Source: Copromyces sp. CBS 386.78
Lineage: Eukaryota > Ascomycota > Sordariomycetes > Sordariales > Sordariaceae
DNA length: 64,000 nt
Direction of reading: 5' to 3'
Assembly (NCBI GenBank): GCA_030685235.1
Contig: MU839206.1
Span: 1 to 64,000, forward strand
How positions within the stretch are numbered: position 1 is the stretch's first letter; every line of letters starts with the position of its first letter. The notes below the pieces were generated by a model, which ran no database searches, had not been told where the DNA came from, and saw only the letters and a program-made list of their open reading frames with translations. Of the stretch, positions 32,155-44,881 are shown one piece after another. A program made the translations under genes and the position numbers.

Positions 32155-35100
32155 CTACGCAAGGTAAACATAATTCCCGCCCTCTCTCTCGATATAATCC
32201 TTTTCAATAAGCCTAGTTTATCACCACGGTCAGCATTCATCCCCCATTTGGGTAGTATCAGAAGAAGGAGAAAAGAATCATACTTTTCAATATTAGCCTT
32301 GATATCCACCGCATCCACCGCCCCCCTCTGCTTCGTCTGATTGATCACCTCGGCCACCAGCTGCGCATGCGCCATGCTTTTGCGGCTCTTCATGATGCGC
32401 ACAATGGCCGCCTGCGTCTCAAACTGCCTGTCCTGCGCGACTCTTTCATGCGTCTCCTTGTTTTCTTCCTTGGTCTCTTTCAGTTGGATCTGGTTGATTT
32501 TCACTCGGAACTTGGGATCGGTGAAAGATCTGTTGACGCTAAAAGTATCCGTCTTGTTGACTTCGCGACCTTTGGGGTGTTTGTTGAGCACGCGCGTCTT
32601 GCCGCAGGCGAGCGATTGGAGAGTTCGTTGGAGTTCGGCGTCGGGCATACCCGTTGCGGAGGCGAGTTGGTCGTAGGAGAGGATCCCCTCGGAAGACTTC
32701 TCTTCGGCTTCGTTGAAGAGGACAAGGACGATGGCTTGGAAGGCGGAGACGAGAAGCTCTTTGGGTCCGCCGCGGTCGAACCGCGCCTTGACGACGCAGT
32801 GCGCGAGGTTGTGCTTCCATGTTAGCCGGCGGCCGGTGTGCTTGGATTTGTAGTACGTGTCGAAGGTGGTGATGTGATCCAGCACGTTCTGCGGCAGCAG
32901 GACGCGGACATCGGGATAGGTGGGCCACGCGGCAGCCGAGAGGACGTTGACGCTCAGGTCGAGGTCCGACTTGGCCACGAGCGAGTCCTCGCCCCTGCCG
33001 GCTAGCCAGGTCTTGTAGGAGGCGATTTCGTCCTTGGCTAACTCCTGGTCCTTGAACATAATCTCCAGATTGTGGGTGAAACTAGAGCCGCACTCGTTCT
33101 TCAGCTTGGCCAGCATGTTCCTCTCCGCGTCGCGGCTAGCGCTGCGGCCCATGAGCAGCCTGCGCGCCAGGTCCTTCTTGTAGAAGGCCTCGAAGATGTC
33201 CTTGCCCTGGATGAACCGGAACAGCTCCAGGCTGTGATCCAGCTGCCTGTCCAGCTCGGCATCTTCATCGGCCGTGCTGGCAATGCCGCTCCGCTCGGCA
33301 TCCTGCCTGTCCTTGACATCAGACAGCAGTGCCTTGGGCAACGTCTTGAGACCGCCGCGGAGCAACATGTCGATGTGCTTGGCGATCATCTCGCCCACCT
33401 TCGAGGTGCCCGTGTTCCACGACGACGACACCGACTTGTCGTTCATGAAGAAACCGAAAGCGTCGCGTAGCCCGTATGTGAAATCCTCGTCTCTGCAAAA
33501 CGCATCGCGAATCATCACGTCTAGCGCGCGGCGCAGCTGCAGCATGCGAATGATCATCTCGTCGCCCCTAGCCGTATCGCTGACGATGGCCGCGCCGGTC
33601 TTCCTGATGTACTGCTCCCACGGTCCCTTAAGCCTCTTCTGAATACCTGACAACCTCAGCAGCTCGTACAGGGCCTTCATGGAATCGAGATCGTTTGCGT
33701 CCAGCAACTTTGCGACGCTGCCGCTGTCGAGCAGCTTCTCGGCATAGTTGAAAATGAGACTCTGGTATGCGTCGTCCTTAAGCTGGCGCTTGGTCGTGCT
33801 GTCAAAGTTGTACACATCGCACCGCTCGCTTTCCCTGTTGAGGAGCCGTTCGCAAGCATCAATGTACTCCTTAAGTCCGCACGACTCACTGCGCTCTTCC
33901 GCGAACCTCGTCACGTACTCCCTCGATTCGTTGATAAACTTGGGCTCCAGCTCTTTGCCGTACACCCCCCAGAGCCTCAACATGGCCACCGATTCCCTCA
34001 ACAGCTGCGAATCGAACCGGTTATCATCCAGCCGGTCAAACATGACCAACACGCACACGGCATTGACCACCCGTGCGCCAATCGTCTGCATATTCGCGCC
34101 GTTCCTGCTTCTCGAGCTATACATGGCGCCCCGGAACGCACTGATACCCATATCATTCACGCTCGTCGGCCCCTCCCTTTTGCCGGTAGCACCACTGCTC
34201 TTGCCCTTCCCATCAGCAGCAGTAGTCCCACCACCGCCGGGAAGTAGATAACTCCTATCCAAGTAGCTGAAGATCCACCTGATCACCAGAAGCTGGGCAA
34301 TCCACCTCTTCCAAGCGGCCAGCACCGCCTTGAGCAGAATCACGTCCTCCTCCCCTCCTCCCCTGTCTGCGGCTATAGACGGAGAAGCCGCCAACAGCGA
34401 CTTGAGCACCTCGTCGCTGTTCAACCACGCCTTGCACCGATCCTTTAGCCACTCGTATAATTCGGCCGACTCTTTCTTACCCCGCCGGCAGATATCTTCC
34501 ACCCCGCGGTATAGCTTTTCCATCGGTTGACCACCCGTTGTGGTGTTGCTGCTCATTCCGCTACGACTTAAACCAGGCCCAGGGCTGGGACTATGCCCTC
34601 CAAAAGCAGGAGCGCCACCAGCACCTGCACCCTGCCCGCCAAACACCGCCTTGAGCGCCGCATCCAAATCACCGCGAATGCGTGCATAATGCGCTTCTTC
34701 GGTCTGAGTCTGGGTGGCGACAGGACGCAGGTTCTTGACCACAAGACGGCGGGCGCCAATATGGGTTTGGAGGTAATTCGTGCCGCGCCCTGCCCCCGGT
34801 GTTTTGTTCAAGTTCCCGCCATGGCCCTTGGGGTTGAGCGGCGCTGTTGACGTACGGTGGCCTGTATTGTGCGAGGAAGAGGAGGATATTGGTGGCCCTC
34901 TGACGTGCGGATGGCCGCCGCCGTGATGAGAAGAAGAGGCAGGAACAGGCGAGTTCCCCGCGGAGTTGTTACTTCCTTGGGTGAGGTCAATTATCTCTGG
35001 CGGGCCGGAGGCGGGGCGTTTGCCCTTGAGTTTGGCGGACATGGTGGTGGTGGTGGCGGCTGTTGTCGGGTGGGTAGCGGAAGAAGCTGCGAATAATTCG

Positions 35101-35366
35101 GAACGGGAGCGCTTGTTGTTGGCTTCTTCTGGGGGAGGAGCAGAGTAGGCAGTGTTGGTGTTGGATGATGATGATGGTGACGTCGGCTGCTGGGGCGCGC
35201 TTCTATCGTTCAGGTTCAAGTCGTCAAAGCGACGCTTAGTCGGGGTAGCGTGAGGAGGTGATGATGGCGTATGTTGGTGATGAATATGGCCGGTGTTGAT
35301 AATGTTGTTGTTGTTGTCGTTGTCACGAGGGAACTCGGACGGATTGGCAGTGCTATTCGAAGGCAT
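32155..35366 (-). CDS. cul-4: Cullin-4, scaffold of CRL4 ubiquitin ligases
   Basis: Two exons (35366-32284 and 32212-32155) encode 1046 residues. Cul4 joins the DDB1 adaptor and the Rbx1 RING protein to form CRL4 E3 ligases. In filamentous fungi such as Neurospora these act in DNA repair and in heterochromatin formation with DNA methylation. The first 200 residues are low-complexity (poly-Asn, His, Ser, Pro). Cullin repeats occupy roughly 270-630, the cullin homology domain follows, and the winged-helix B region is at the C-terminus. The neddylation site lies in IVRIMKSRK, with Lys993 as acceptor. The intron 32213-32283 (GTATGA, branch GCTGAC, acceptor ACTAG) splits the last codons. Splicing restores ANIEKLIEKDYIERE and the end GGNYVYLA, the canonical cullin terminus; without it the protein ends in unrelated residues. 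The assignment to Cul4 rather than Cul1/3 rests on the long N-terminal extension and C-terminal sequence. Confidence 0.93.
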
Positions 35367-35878
35367 CGATGGACAACCTAAGTCGTTCCCAACAAACGTC
35401 TTCTCTCTCGCCTGCGCGGCAGGCTTATGTAGGTGATCTGCTGTCAGTGTTTGCTTGGATGCGCGAACTGCTGTATGCGATCAATGCTGTCAACAAAGGA
35501 TAAATGAGCTGTGATTGTCTCAACAGTTGAGATGGTGTATGGGAAGAAGTTCAAGTACGAGATGACCGAGTTGACATTCAATCGGCCATTACACTACAAT
35601 CCCACTGCAGGTGGGGGGAGGAGCTCCGGCACCGTGTTAGCGGAGGGAGCCGATAACTGTACGGCACTTGCGAGCGCAACCCATTTATCGTGGGGGAAGT
35701 GGAACGCGTCTTGTCTGTTAACGGCACGCAGGTTCGCGTTAAGCTTCCCGGTTCTATCATATGCTAGACACTAACAGCAATCTAACTTTAACATCAGACT
35801 CGAAGAAATCCATCACCATGTTTCCATCTCTATTGACATAACTCCCCAAATTAGTCCGAGAGGAACCGCTCATTGCGG
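35367..35878. other. cul-4 promoter and tel1 3' flank
   Basis: No gene. About 510 bp separate the cul-4 ATG from the tel1 stop; both genes read leftward. Confidence 0.6.
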
Positions 35879-38800
35879 TCAAGCATAAGCAGCCCAACCT
35901 AGATAACCACACCGTTAGCAATCTCTCATGATTTCAAGGCGCACTATCAAGGACGACTTACCACCATACAACACCGCCAAATTCCTCTCATCCGTCGCCT
36001 GATTAATCAAATCGTTCACCGTGGCCATCACACTCAACGTCTTACTCAGCTTCTTCCTCACCACCTCCAACGCCCGATCCGCCTCACTGGGCTCATTGAG
36101 GTTCGACTTCTTGTTCAATCCACCAGGGCGCTGATCCTCCTCCGCCTCCTCCGCCAGATCATCCGCCGACCCCGTCCTCGCATTCTGCAATCTCGCCATC
36201 CTGACGGGCGATATCGACCAGCTATAAAGCGGATCATACCGCAACACGTCCAAGATAGTCATGATGCTGTATGTCTCCTCCCGCAGCGCGTCCAGTGTGA
36301 ACTCGCAGCACCGCCGGAACACGCCTTCGGTCTTGGTGATGCCCATTCCGTCGACAATGTCTCTCGTCAGACGGAAGGGCACCAGTTCCGGCACCGGCAA
36401 GACGCGGCCCATCTCAAAGGCTACGCCCAAATCGATGTGTACTACCTCGCCCGTCTTGGTGTCGAGAAGGATATTGTGTCCGTGTCGGTCTCCCAGACCG
36501 AGGACGTGGCCCAGCATGGATATGGCGGCTGTCGTGCGGGTATACGCAGTCCGCTTGGCGAACCACTCGTCTGGGTCGGGGAACCACTCCATGAAGAAGT
36601 AGCGCATGACGGGGTGGAACCTTTCTGTGACTTTGCGATAGACGTCCACGCGGGTATCGACGCTCTTGGACTGGGCCGTCAGGATTTCTTTGCGACAGTG
36701 GTTGCCCTTGAGGTCCTTGGGGTAGTACCTCTCGTGGGCGGGCATGAGGTACTCGTGCAGCGGGATGGTATTGGAGACAAACTCGATGAGACCCGAGGAC
36801 GAGGTGAGAGGGAGGACCTTGTAGGTCCGGATTCCAAGGTTCCTTTGACGAGTGGTACGGTGGTGCTTGAGCAGCTCCGAGACGGCGGCAAAGACTTGCT
36901 CCATGATAGCGTCCTGGCGCAGGTCATCGTTGCCGCCCTTTACGAGCTGCTTGTATCGCTGTCCGTCGCTGCCTATGGCCGTGATAATCTTGGGTGCGGA
37001 AACGCCCCCGGCGATAGACATCTGGGGTTCGAATCTCTCGATCATTGGCACGTTGGGTTCCGAGTAGTCGCAACTCGCCAGCAAAGGCATCTGCATAGTC
37101 GGCGGCGGAATCGAATACTTTGCGAACTCGGCGAGGAAATCCGCGCCCGTCTTTGCGTCCTTGATGTTCATCTTGTGACCTTGCTTGTACCTGCTAGCAT
37201 CGCGCTCCATTGCGAGCTCATGGTAGGCTATGCTTGTGGCATGAATCGCTGGCCAGATCTTGGCGGCTTCTACGCCGCTCTTGCCGATGGCTTTTGCAAC
37301 CTTGCCCGTCGCCTTCTGTCTGGACAAAGCAACCTCATCACCCTTGTTGATCCGTGTTTGTGATCCTGACCAGATCTGGTACATGCCGTGATAAGGGTGG
37401 TCGAGGCAAATCTTGTAGACAAGCTCTATCAGTGTGAACTGGAAGAGCTCTTTGCTATCCTGCAGGCGCGATGATAGTTGATTGATCAAGGGTGCAAACT
37501 TCCGAGTAGGCACGTTGTTGATGTACCTCTTCACAGCCTCATTCACCATGTCGTCCTCCGAGCGTTCTAACCACAGAGCTGTGAAACGCAGCGCATCGTT
37601 ATTGTACTCATCCGATGCTGCGAGAGAGAGTAGGTAGTTCTGTAAACTTAACTTCACAAACTCGGAACGAGTCTGCTCAACTCGGCGAAGCTCCTGCTGG
37701 TCAAGGTCAAGCCACTGCTCCGCTTTCGACAAGTGGCTAAAATACTTGTTTTTGAGTTGTGAATCCCTGGTGCTCGCAATCAGGGCTTTGAGTTGCATAA
37801 CCTCGTCATTCTTGCCCTTTTTGAGATTCTGGAGGCGGGCAAGATCCTCGAGGCCGTCTGGGTTCTGTAGCTGTCCATCACAGAACATGGCGAACTGGTG
37901 GTACACCCGACCAGCTTCCTTGCCTTCACTCTTGCCCTTTAGCTCCTTCAGTGCGGGTTCGAGATACCTCCTCTGAATGTTGTCAGGACTCTCCAGTCGT
38001 GCAACCGATACCTGGTAGCCGATCTTTGACAAGAGATCCGAACGGCTGACAGGAACAGTTTGTTTCTTCAGCGAAGAGTCCTTTTCAATGTTCTGCAGCA
38101 TCCTAATGGAGGAGATCATCTCGCCCTGATCCCACAGCGAGTTGGCAGCCTCCATCCGAATCGCCGCGTCGACGGTAAGCCCCACCTGTTCACTCGGCTT
38201 GATAAGATGCGTGAGCGTGGTGGACAAGTTCAGCGTTTCCTGGGTGGCACGATGGAACCGGTAGATGTCAGAGGAGGCCAGCATGCCACGAATCTGCGCC
38301 AGACGAGCATCTGCAGGCGTCAGCCTCGATGACCGGAGGTTGTGGTGTTGACTCCACATGCTCAACGTTGTCTCCCGACACGATAGGATTCGGCTGACAT
38401 CGTCGTATTGGCCACTCATCATCCACTTGGACCGCGCTTGGAAGTGTTTGATGATGTCGTCCAGCTCGGAGAGATCTCCAATGTTCAGCACATCATCGAG
38501 TTCAGCCAGCGTGGCGAGAGCACCAAGCTGGTGACGCAGTGTCAATGTGTTGAGGCTCTTCCCCGTGAGATGCTTGAGCGTTCTCGTAAGACCGTCATGA
38601 ACTGCGCTTCGTACAATGTTAATGTCAGAAGCTTGATGCATAGTTTGATAAGCTCTGTACACAGTTACCGCCCAGTTCTCAGTCGCAGGCGGCGCAGGAA
38701 GGTTCCACACTTCTAGACGTCTTGCGGTGGTGAACGTGGAGTCAAGAGACCTCGAAGAGCCATCCAAGCTCTGTTGCGTCTGAAGTAGAGAATTCGAGAG

Positions 38801-41800
38801 GCCAGCAAGACCCAGACTGCTCAATGCCTTGATAAGCGCCTGCCCGTCTTGCTGTGAGGCTACATCTCGACGCCTCAGGTGGCTGTCATACTGAGCTCCA
38901 CGGAATGCTAGGCTCTTGGCGCCGTCGTTCTCGTACTCAAGACGAGCCAGTACGGTCGAAAGCGAAGCGTCCTGGGTCAAGCCGTAGTAGGCATCTGGAT
39001 CGTCGATATTCTCAAAGATATCCAGCAGAATCTCACTCGTGTCCGCAAGTCCCTGAATCGCGGACGAACGGCGAGACTGGCGCGTAATCTCGGTGGATGC
39101 CAACTCGGCGAGCAGAAGAGCAACTTTATACATGCCGCATTGCGTAGCAGCGGCCGCGGCGGTTGAGAAGTTGACTTCGAGCCACTGCAATCGATCCGCT
39201 ATGGATGTCTCATTCGGCTTTGCCTGTGTTCTGAGGTACAGAATTGTGTTGATGAGGAGTTTTTGATTGTCTCTGGCTGCCGGTGATCTGGAGGCCAGCC
39301 ACGCCTTCAAGGCTTCCGAGAGCTTCTGCTTCATCCCTTGGGCATGATCTAGCTCGTATTCCAGCACATTATGGACAATAAAGGGAAATGCTTGCTCCGC
39401 AAACCCTTTGACCTTTGTCAAAATGGGAGGCAGTACCCTAAGTGCCACGCTTTGGGGTACTGACTGAGCCAAAAGCGTCGTGAGTTGCTGTGCCCAAGCT
39501 GGACTTTCCAGGAATTCCGCAGAGAATACCTCGGCTTCGTTGGGGTGTTCGACGCTGAAGCGGTCAGATCGTGGTGTTTCAAGTTCTCCCCAATCCGATG
39601 CTCCTTGCAATGACTCTGAAAGGCTCCTCTGGTAGGCGGTGACCAGTTCGCGGTTGTTCTCACGGATGGCATCAGACATCGCTACACGGAGGGCAGCCTC
39701 AGCCAATCCAGCCCTAAAGTTGTCGCTACTCGCAGTAAGAGCTTCAATCAGGCTAAGAAGAGCTTCCTCTGACCCCATGAAATCAAGGGATATTGGAGAT
39801 CTCTTCCGATACTCCTGAAGGCGTGATTCGCGCAAGAGCTCTGAGGGTACATCGCCTGAGGCTGCAAACGATCGACCAATGACTCGTCCGGCCCAGGCCA
39901 AGTACTCGCTGCTAAGCTTCTTGGAACTACAGCTCATCCAGACGGCAGCACCATGAGCCAACGCCTCTTCGTCGCTTTCGATCACGTCCAAGCGAGTTGG
40001 GGGTGGAACATGGAAAGATCCACAGAGCATTGACAGGGCAATTGATCGAGCCGGCTCGTTAAGAAGCTGGTGCTCCCGACCCCAATCTTTGAGAATCTCC
40101 AAGAGCAGCTTACTCTCGTGGGTGCCCTTCTCTGCGTTACCCGTGAGACGAATATTAGCTGCGGATTGAGTGATGGCTTTGAAAGCTTCCTTCTGCATCT
40201 CAGCCTTCTGCTTCTCATCCATCTGCGTCTTATCCTTCCATGCATTGGCGTTGTAGTTGCCTAGATATTTGGAGAACCATGCGTGAAAGAGCTGTGCCTT
40301 TGACTTTGTCGCCTTGAACTGGCTCTCCTGGGTGGTACTGGATTGGCTCGATTCAAGAAATACCCGAAGATCAGCTAAGCACGAAAGAGCATAGCCAGCA
40401 AGAAATGAAGGGAATTTGACTAAATGATCGCTTCCCTTGGTGAGGAGATACTGGGTGATTCCCAGGGCATCGTCGGCACACTCCGAATCAACGATGAAAG
40501 CCCGCAGAGAATGTAGTAGCATCTCCAGAGGGTAGCCATACAGGGCAGTGTCGCCTGCTAAGCAGATAAGCACCCGGATTTTCCGCAGCACTGAACAGGC
40601 ATGCAATGGGCCTAGTGCTGGGTTAATCGTGTTCAACAGTCTTCGGGCTATGAATACCACAAGAGCGGGTGTCCATATTTCATGTAGCTCATAGTTGGTC
40701 CTCTTAACGAGGGTTAGGATCTGCCGCTGGAGGAACTTGGCCTTGACCATAGGCTGCTGGTTTGGCGGAAGCATTGCATCCAGATGACCAAACGCTTTAA
40801 TTTCTTCCATGATTTCCCCTGCATAGACAAAGTTGGCATCTCTGTGGAACGAGTTCTCGATAGGATACTCTTGGTCGACAGTTTCGAAAAAGATTGCCAT
40901 GATGTCGGCGAAGTTGATGATAATGTTGCTGCTGTAAGGCTCAGCTCCCATGATCTTTCTCAAGCGGCTTTCTCCGGTCACTTTAGCGTTTGGGGAGCTG
41001 GAGTCGTGTCCAATGCTGTACGCAATGATCTTGCTGAAGCTCTGTGTCACCAACTCTTCTATACTAAGCTTCAAAGTTTTGGCTAGCTCTCGGGCCTCCA
41101 TTTCGCGACCGCGCATGATCAGTATACCAACAGCTTCTGACTGACTTTTGGAAAGGAGCTCTGCCAAGTTCGGAAACCCAAAAATGCTGTATGGAATCTC
41201 ATCGACGGTGTCGACCAGTAGCCAGGTATAGAGTATCTGGGGGGCAAAAAGCATGAACAACTCTTGAGGGCTGCTCAGATTCAGATACCTGGACATCCGC
41301 TTCAAGCTATTTTTCGCATAGCCTACCGATGTTTGGTTTCTCCCAGGTATCTCGAAAACGTGGTAGGTACACCGACGAAGCATTGTAGGCCATTTGCATG
41401 CGAGTTCCACCAGTACAAACAGGCGAAACGCGATGCCCTCCGTTCCTTCACCGGGAACGAATTTGAAGATATCGACAAACACGTCTTCGTGAGTTTTGAG
41501 AATATAGAGCCCAAAAATCCTCGGCAAGTTAACGCCAATAAAAAACTTGACATCCATGGGCGCTTCTTTTAGGATCGTCAGGAGCGTAAATTGGGTGGGA
41601 GGGAGCTTCAGAATCTCAGAGGCAAACTTAGAGTTGACCTCCAGCAGGCGGAAGAGAAGTCTCGAGAACCAAATCTGTGCAGCAGTTGAAAGCGAATTGC
41701 TGGGAATCGCACGTTCGACGAGCCAGCCGTACATGTCGCCCACCATGCTCGAGATCTCAAGCTCATCATCAGTCCACATGGTGATGAATCCCTCCATGAT

Positions 41801-44800
41801 ATCAATCACAGTACATATGGCTGCTTCACAACATAAGTTCATTAACATCTTGCCGATCCTCACAACTATCCTCATCGCGAGATCAGCAGGTGTGACAACA
41901 TCCGATGTGAACAACTCTTGCATGAAAAGCCGGCATGACAGAAGATCCTCATCGGAGAGGTTCAAGAGGTGATCCACGATTGGATCAGGCACCCGGCCAA
42001 GCTCACCGTCGTCCGCACGAAGGATCTCAAGAAGGTGTAGCCGAAGGCCGGTGTCGAGGTAAAAGGCCTCGGGAGTGTGACTGAGTGCGATGTCCCTCCT
42101 GGATAGAGATTTTTTCCCCGCCGTTGTACTTCTGTGGGTTGCCTGGGAATCGAGATCATCATCAAGATCCATAGACGCTGTATCGTTATCCGCGGGAGAC
42201 TCTTGCCGGGTTTTCTCCGGCAAACTCTGAGAGATTGTGGCAAAGAACCTGAGGGCATATGGTTGCTCGCGTTTAAAACGAGTTATATCAGCCTCACTCA
42301 GGGTAGGGATGTAGGGCGCAGAGGCTTCAAGGACAAGATTGGAGAAACCTTCAGTCTGGGGAGACTCAGAACCCGCTTTCATCATGCCCTCAACGATACC
42401 AAACACGGTTATCTCCAGATCCCTCGACATGGAAGAGTTGAGACTGACGAGCTCTGGCATGACGAATGCTGCAACAATACAAGCCGAAACCACGCCAACT
42501 CCACACTTGTGCCATGATTCGATCATCTGTGATAGTTCCTTAAGCTTGGGAAAGAACAGTTCCAGAATCAGCCGCTTTGTCGAGTGGGAACCTGACAAAT
42601 CAACCTCCCGGATTGCCTCTGCATTTGGCTGATCGGTTGACGTTCCTTTGGTAGTGTCCGGGTGAACAGGTAGGGTTGGTTTGTGCGAGTCCTCTGGGGG
42701 TCCCTCATCTTCCAAGAGCAACAGATATCGTAGCATTGCATGACGCTGCTTTTGGCTTGCTCGGAAATGAACAACGGGGCCGCCAAAGACAGCGAATGAT
42801 GCATTCATACAAAGAGGCGGCATCTCGTAGCAAGCCCGCAGGAGGTTGATAAGATCTACCGGTGCTGCATGTACGGACTCTGATGGATTCCACTTCAAGA
42901 AAGCCCATCGAATAACGTGACTGGAAGTTGACTGACTGGCATTGGGGGATATGGCGTTGCGGACCCGCAGTAAGGTCAACATCAACACAAGGGACGAGTC
43001 AACGAGTACCACTGGTCCGCTGATATCGGCAGCCGTGATGATCTGGTTGACATCGCCAGCTAGTTCATGGTCGGTAACCAGCTTCGCTTTCAGAATCCAG
43101 TCCAAAAGGACGCATGCAGAGCGGCTTGTAGGGGACAAGCTCAGGGACCTGACACCGATTTGCCATACTTGCTTCCACATGGCAGAAAGGGATGGGTCGC
43201 GAGACGTTTCGTGAGCCGCCAGGCTAGAGCATGCAACCAGTGCCCACGAAGCTACCAAGCCTTCTTTCGCTGAGGTAAACTTTGACAACTCCGCCAATAT
43301 ATCCTTGACCTCCTCGAGAGATGGATGCTTCAACGCGGACAGGAATGGTATAAGCTGTAGAGCTGTGAGTTGTACCGCGGGATCCAGCGACATGAGCTTC
43401 TGGTGTATTCGGTTTGTGCTTCCTATCACTCGGCGCCTTTTCCGTGGTTTGTCGGGCTCGTCTTCTGGGTGCTGACGATCTCGTAGAGGAATCTTTGCGT
43501 AAACTGCCTCCAAAAGGGCAATGTTCTCAAGCAAAGCCCAGTTCTGTTCCCCTGCTAAATGATATGGACGTAGACCAAATACCATAGTCGATGGGTGGTC
43601 TGGGGGTAGTTGCATCGCTGAGAAGGTAAGGTCCTCCAGCTGAAGGCGTTTCTTGTCATCCCGCCTAGAGTACTCGGACCATAAAGACTCGAGTAAATCT
43701 TCGGTATCTTTTAAGAGCATATCATCTGTTGCCTCCCGAAGCAAACTCTCCAAAACTAGTTGTACTCCGTATAAGGTCTTGAGCATCTCATCCCTAAAGG
43801 AATTCAACATGGCATCCCGGGATAAGGACCGAGGTTGCCAGGAGTGGGATAACACGGGGACCAGTGTTGCGGTTATCGTCTTGGCCAGGGCTATATCGTC
43901 GGCTTGTACACGCACTAAGATGTTGTTGAGGACGGAAAATGACTCTCTTTGCAGCTCACCTAGCTTGATCTGGCGAAGGGTGAGCACGCGAAGCACAAGC
44001 TTAGAGACCCTTTTTGCTCTCCTGAGAACGGGCGCATTTGGCGCCGACGTGAGTGCCTTGACACATGACAAGAAGTGGAGGGCTAGCGAGCCATTCACTT
44101 GACCGCTTGCCGAAAATAGTCCAACTGAGCCCGCTCTCGAGGTAGCAGGTGTTCCAGGGGCTGGGGAAGCGCGGGATAAAGTGCCCAAGTCGCGTTCGGC
44201 AGCCTCTAGAAAGTGGGAGAGGGCATCCAGGCAGAAGTCAATTGCGGAATCCCATTTTTCGACCTCTTTAGTGGCTAGGCTTTCGACAGTGACTGGGACT
44301 TCCAGAAAGGCGCTCAGGGCCTTGACGTATCCCTGGAGTAAAGGCTCAAAGAAATTGCCGTCGGAATCTATCAGAGTTTCCGTGATATGACCGACGATGG
44401 CGGTTGCTGTTTTCCGTTTGATCTTGGAGGCACCATGTTGAACAGCTAGACGGAGTGCTTCGGCGCAGAACCCGAGTCTTCTGATGCAGTTGTTGAGGGT
44501 TACTCCGGATTTCAGCGTCTTTTTGCAACTGAAGTAGGCTTCCTTCTCGATGAGGGCGCACTCGAAGAGGGCATCATAGACAGAATGCCATCCCTTATCA
44601 TCAAGGAGCCTTAGTTTCTGAATTTCGGTCTGGGAGACCTCTTTGTCGCCCTTGAGGTACAATATCAATGCTGAATCACGGGCTGTCAGCCTTTGGGTCA
44701 AACACATAATCTGCAGTTTTCTGTATGAGCCACTCACTCTTGAGAGCCTTTTCCCGAGCTGTGATATTCTTTCTGGTAAGATCACCTGTCCGTTGTGTCA

Positions 44801-44881
44801 GAGTAACCATTCCACGGCAGTCTTGTTTGCGATTTCTCTTCGCCTACCGATGACCTCCTTCAAGTTGGGGTGATCTGCCAT
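35879..44881 (-). CDS. tel1: Tel1/ATM checkpoint kinase (PIKK)
   Basis: Four exons (44881-44848, 44785-44738, 44682-35962 and 35898-35879) encode 2940 residues. The kinase senses DNA double-strand breaks and telomere ends and starts the checkpoint; the Neurospora homologue is known as mus-21. The naive frame has an in-frame TGA before a GTG start. Two small introns (44786-44847 and 44683-44737, each with a CTGAC branch) give MADHPNLKEVIG, then DLTRKNITAREKALKTRDSA, which fits the Tel1 N-terminal TAN motif. HEAT-type helices fill most of the protein and the FAT domain follows. The kinase domain spans about 2560-2880, with the ATP-site loop KGGNDDLRQDA, catalytic GDRHGHN near 2756, and HIDLG. 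The last intron (35899-35961) precedes a 20-nt exon that completes the FATC end LAVLYGGWAAYA. All catalytic residues are present. Confidence 0.95.
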
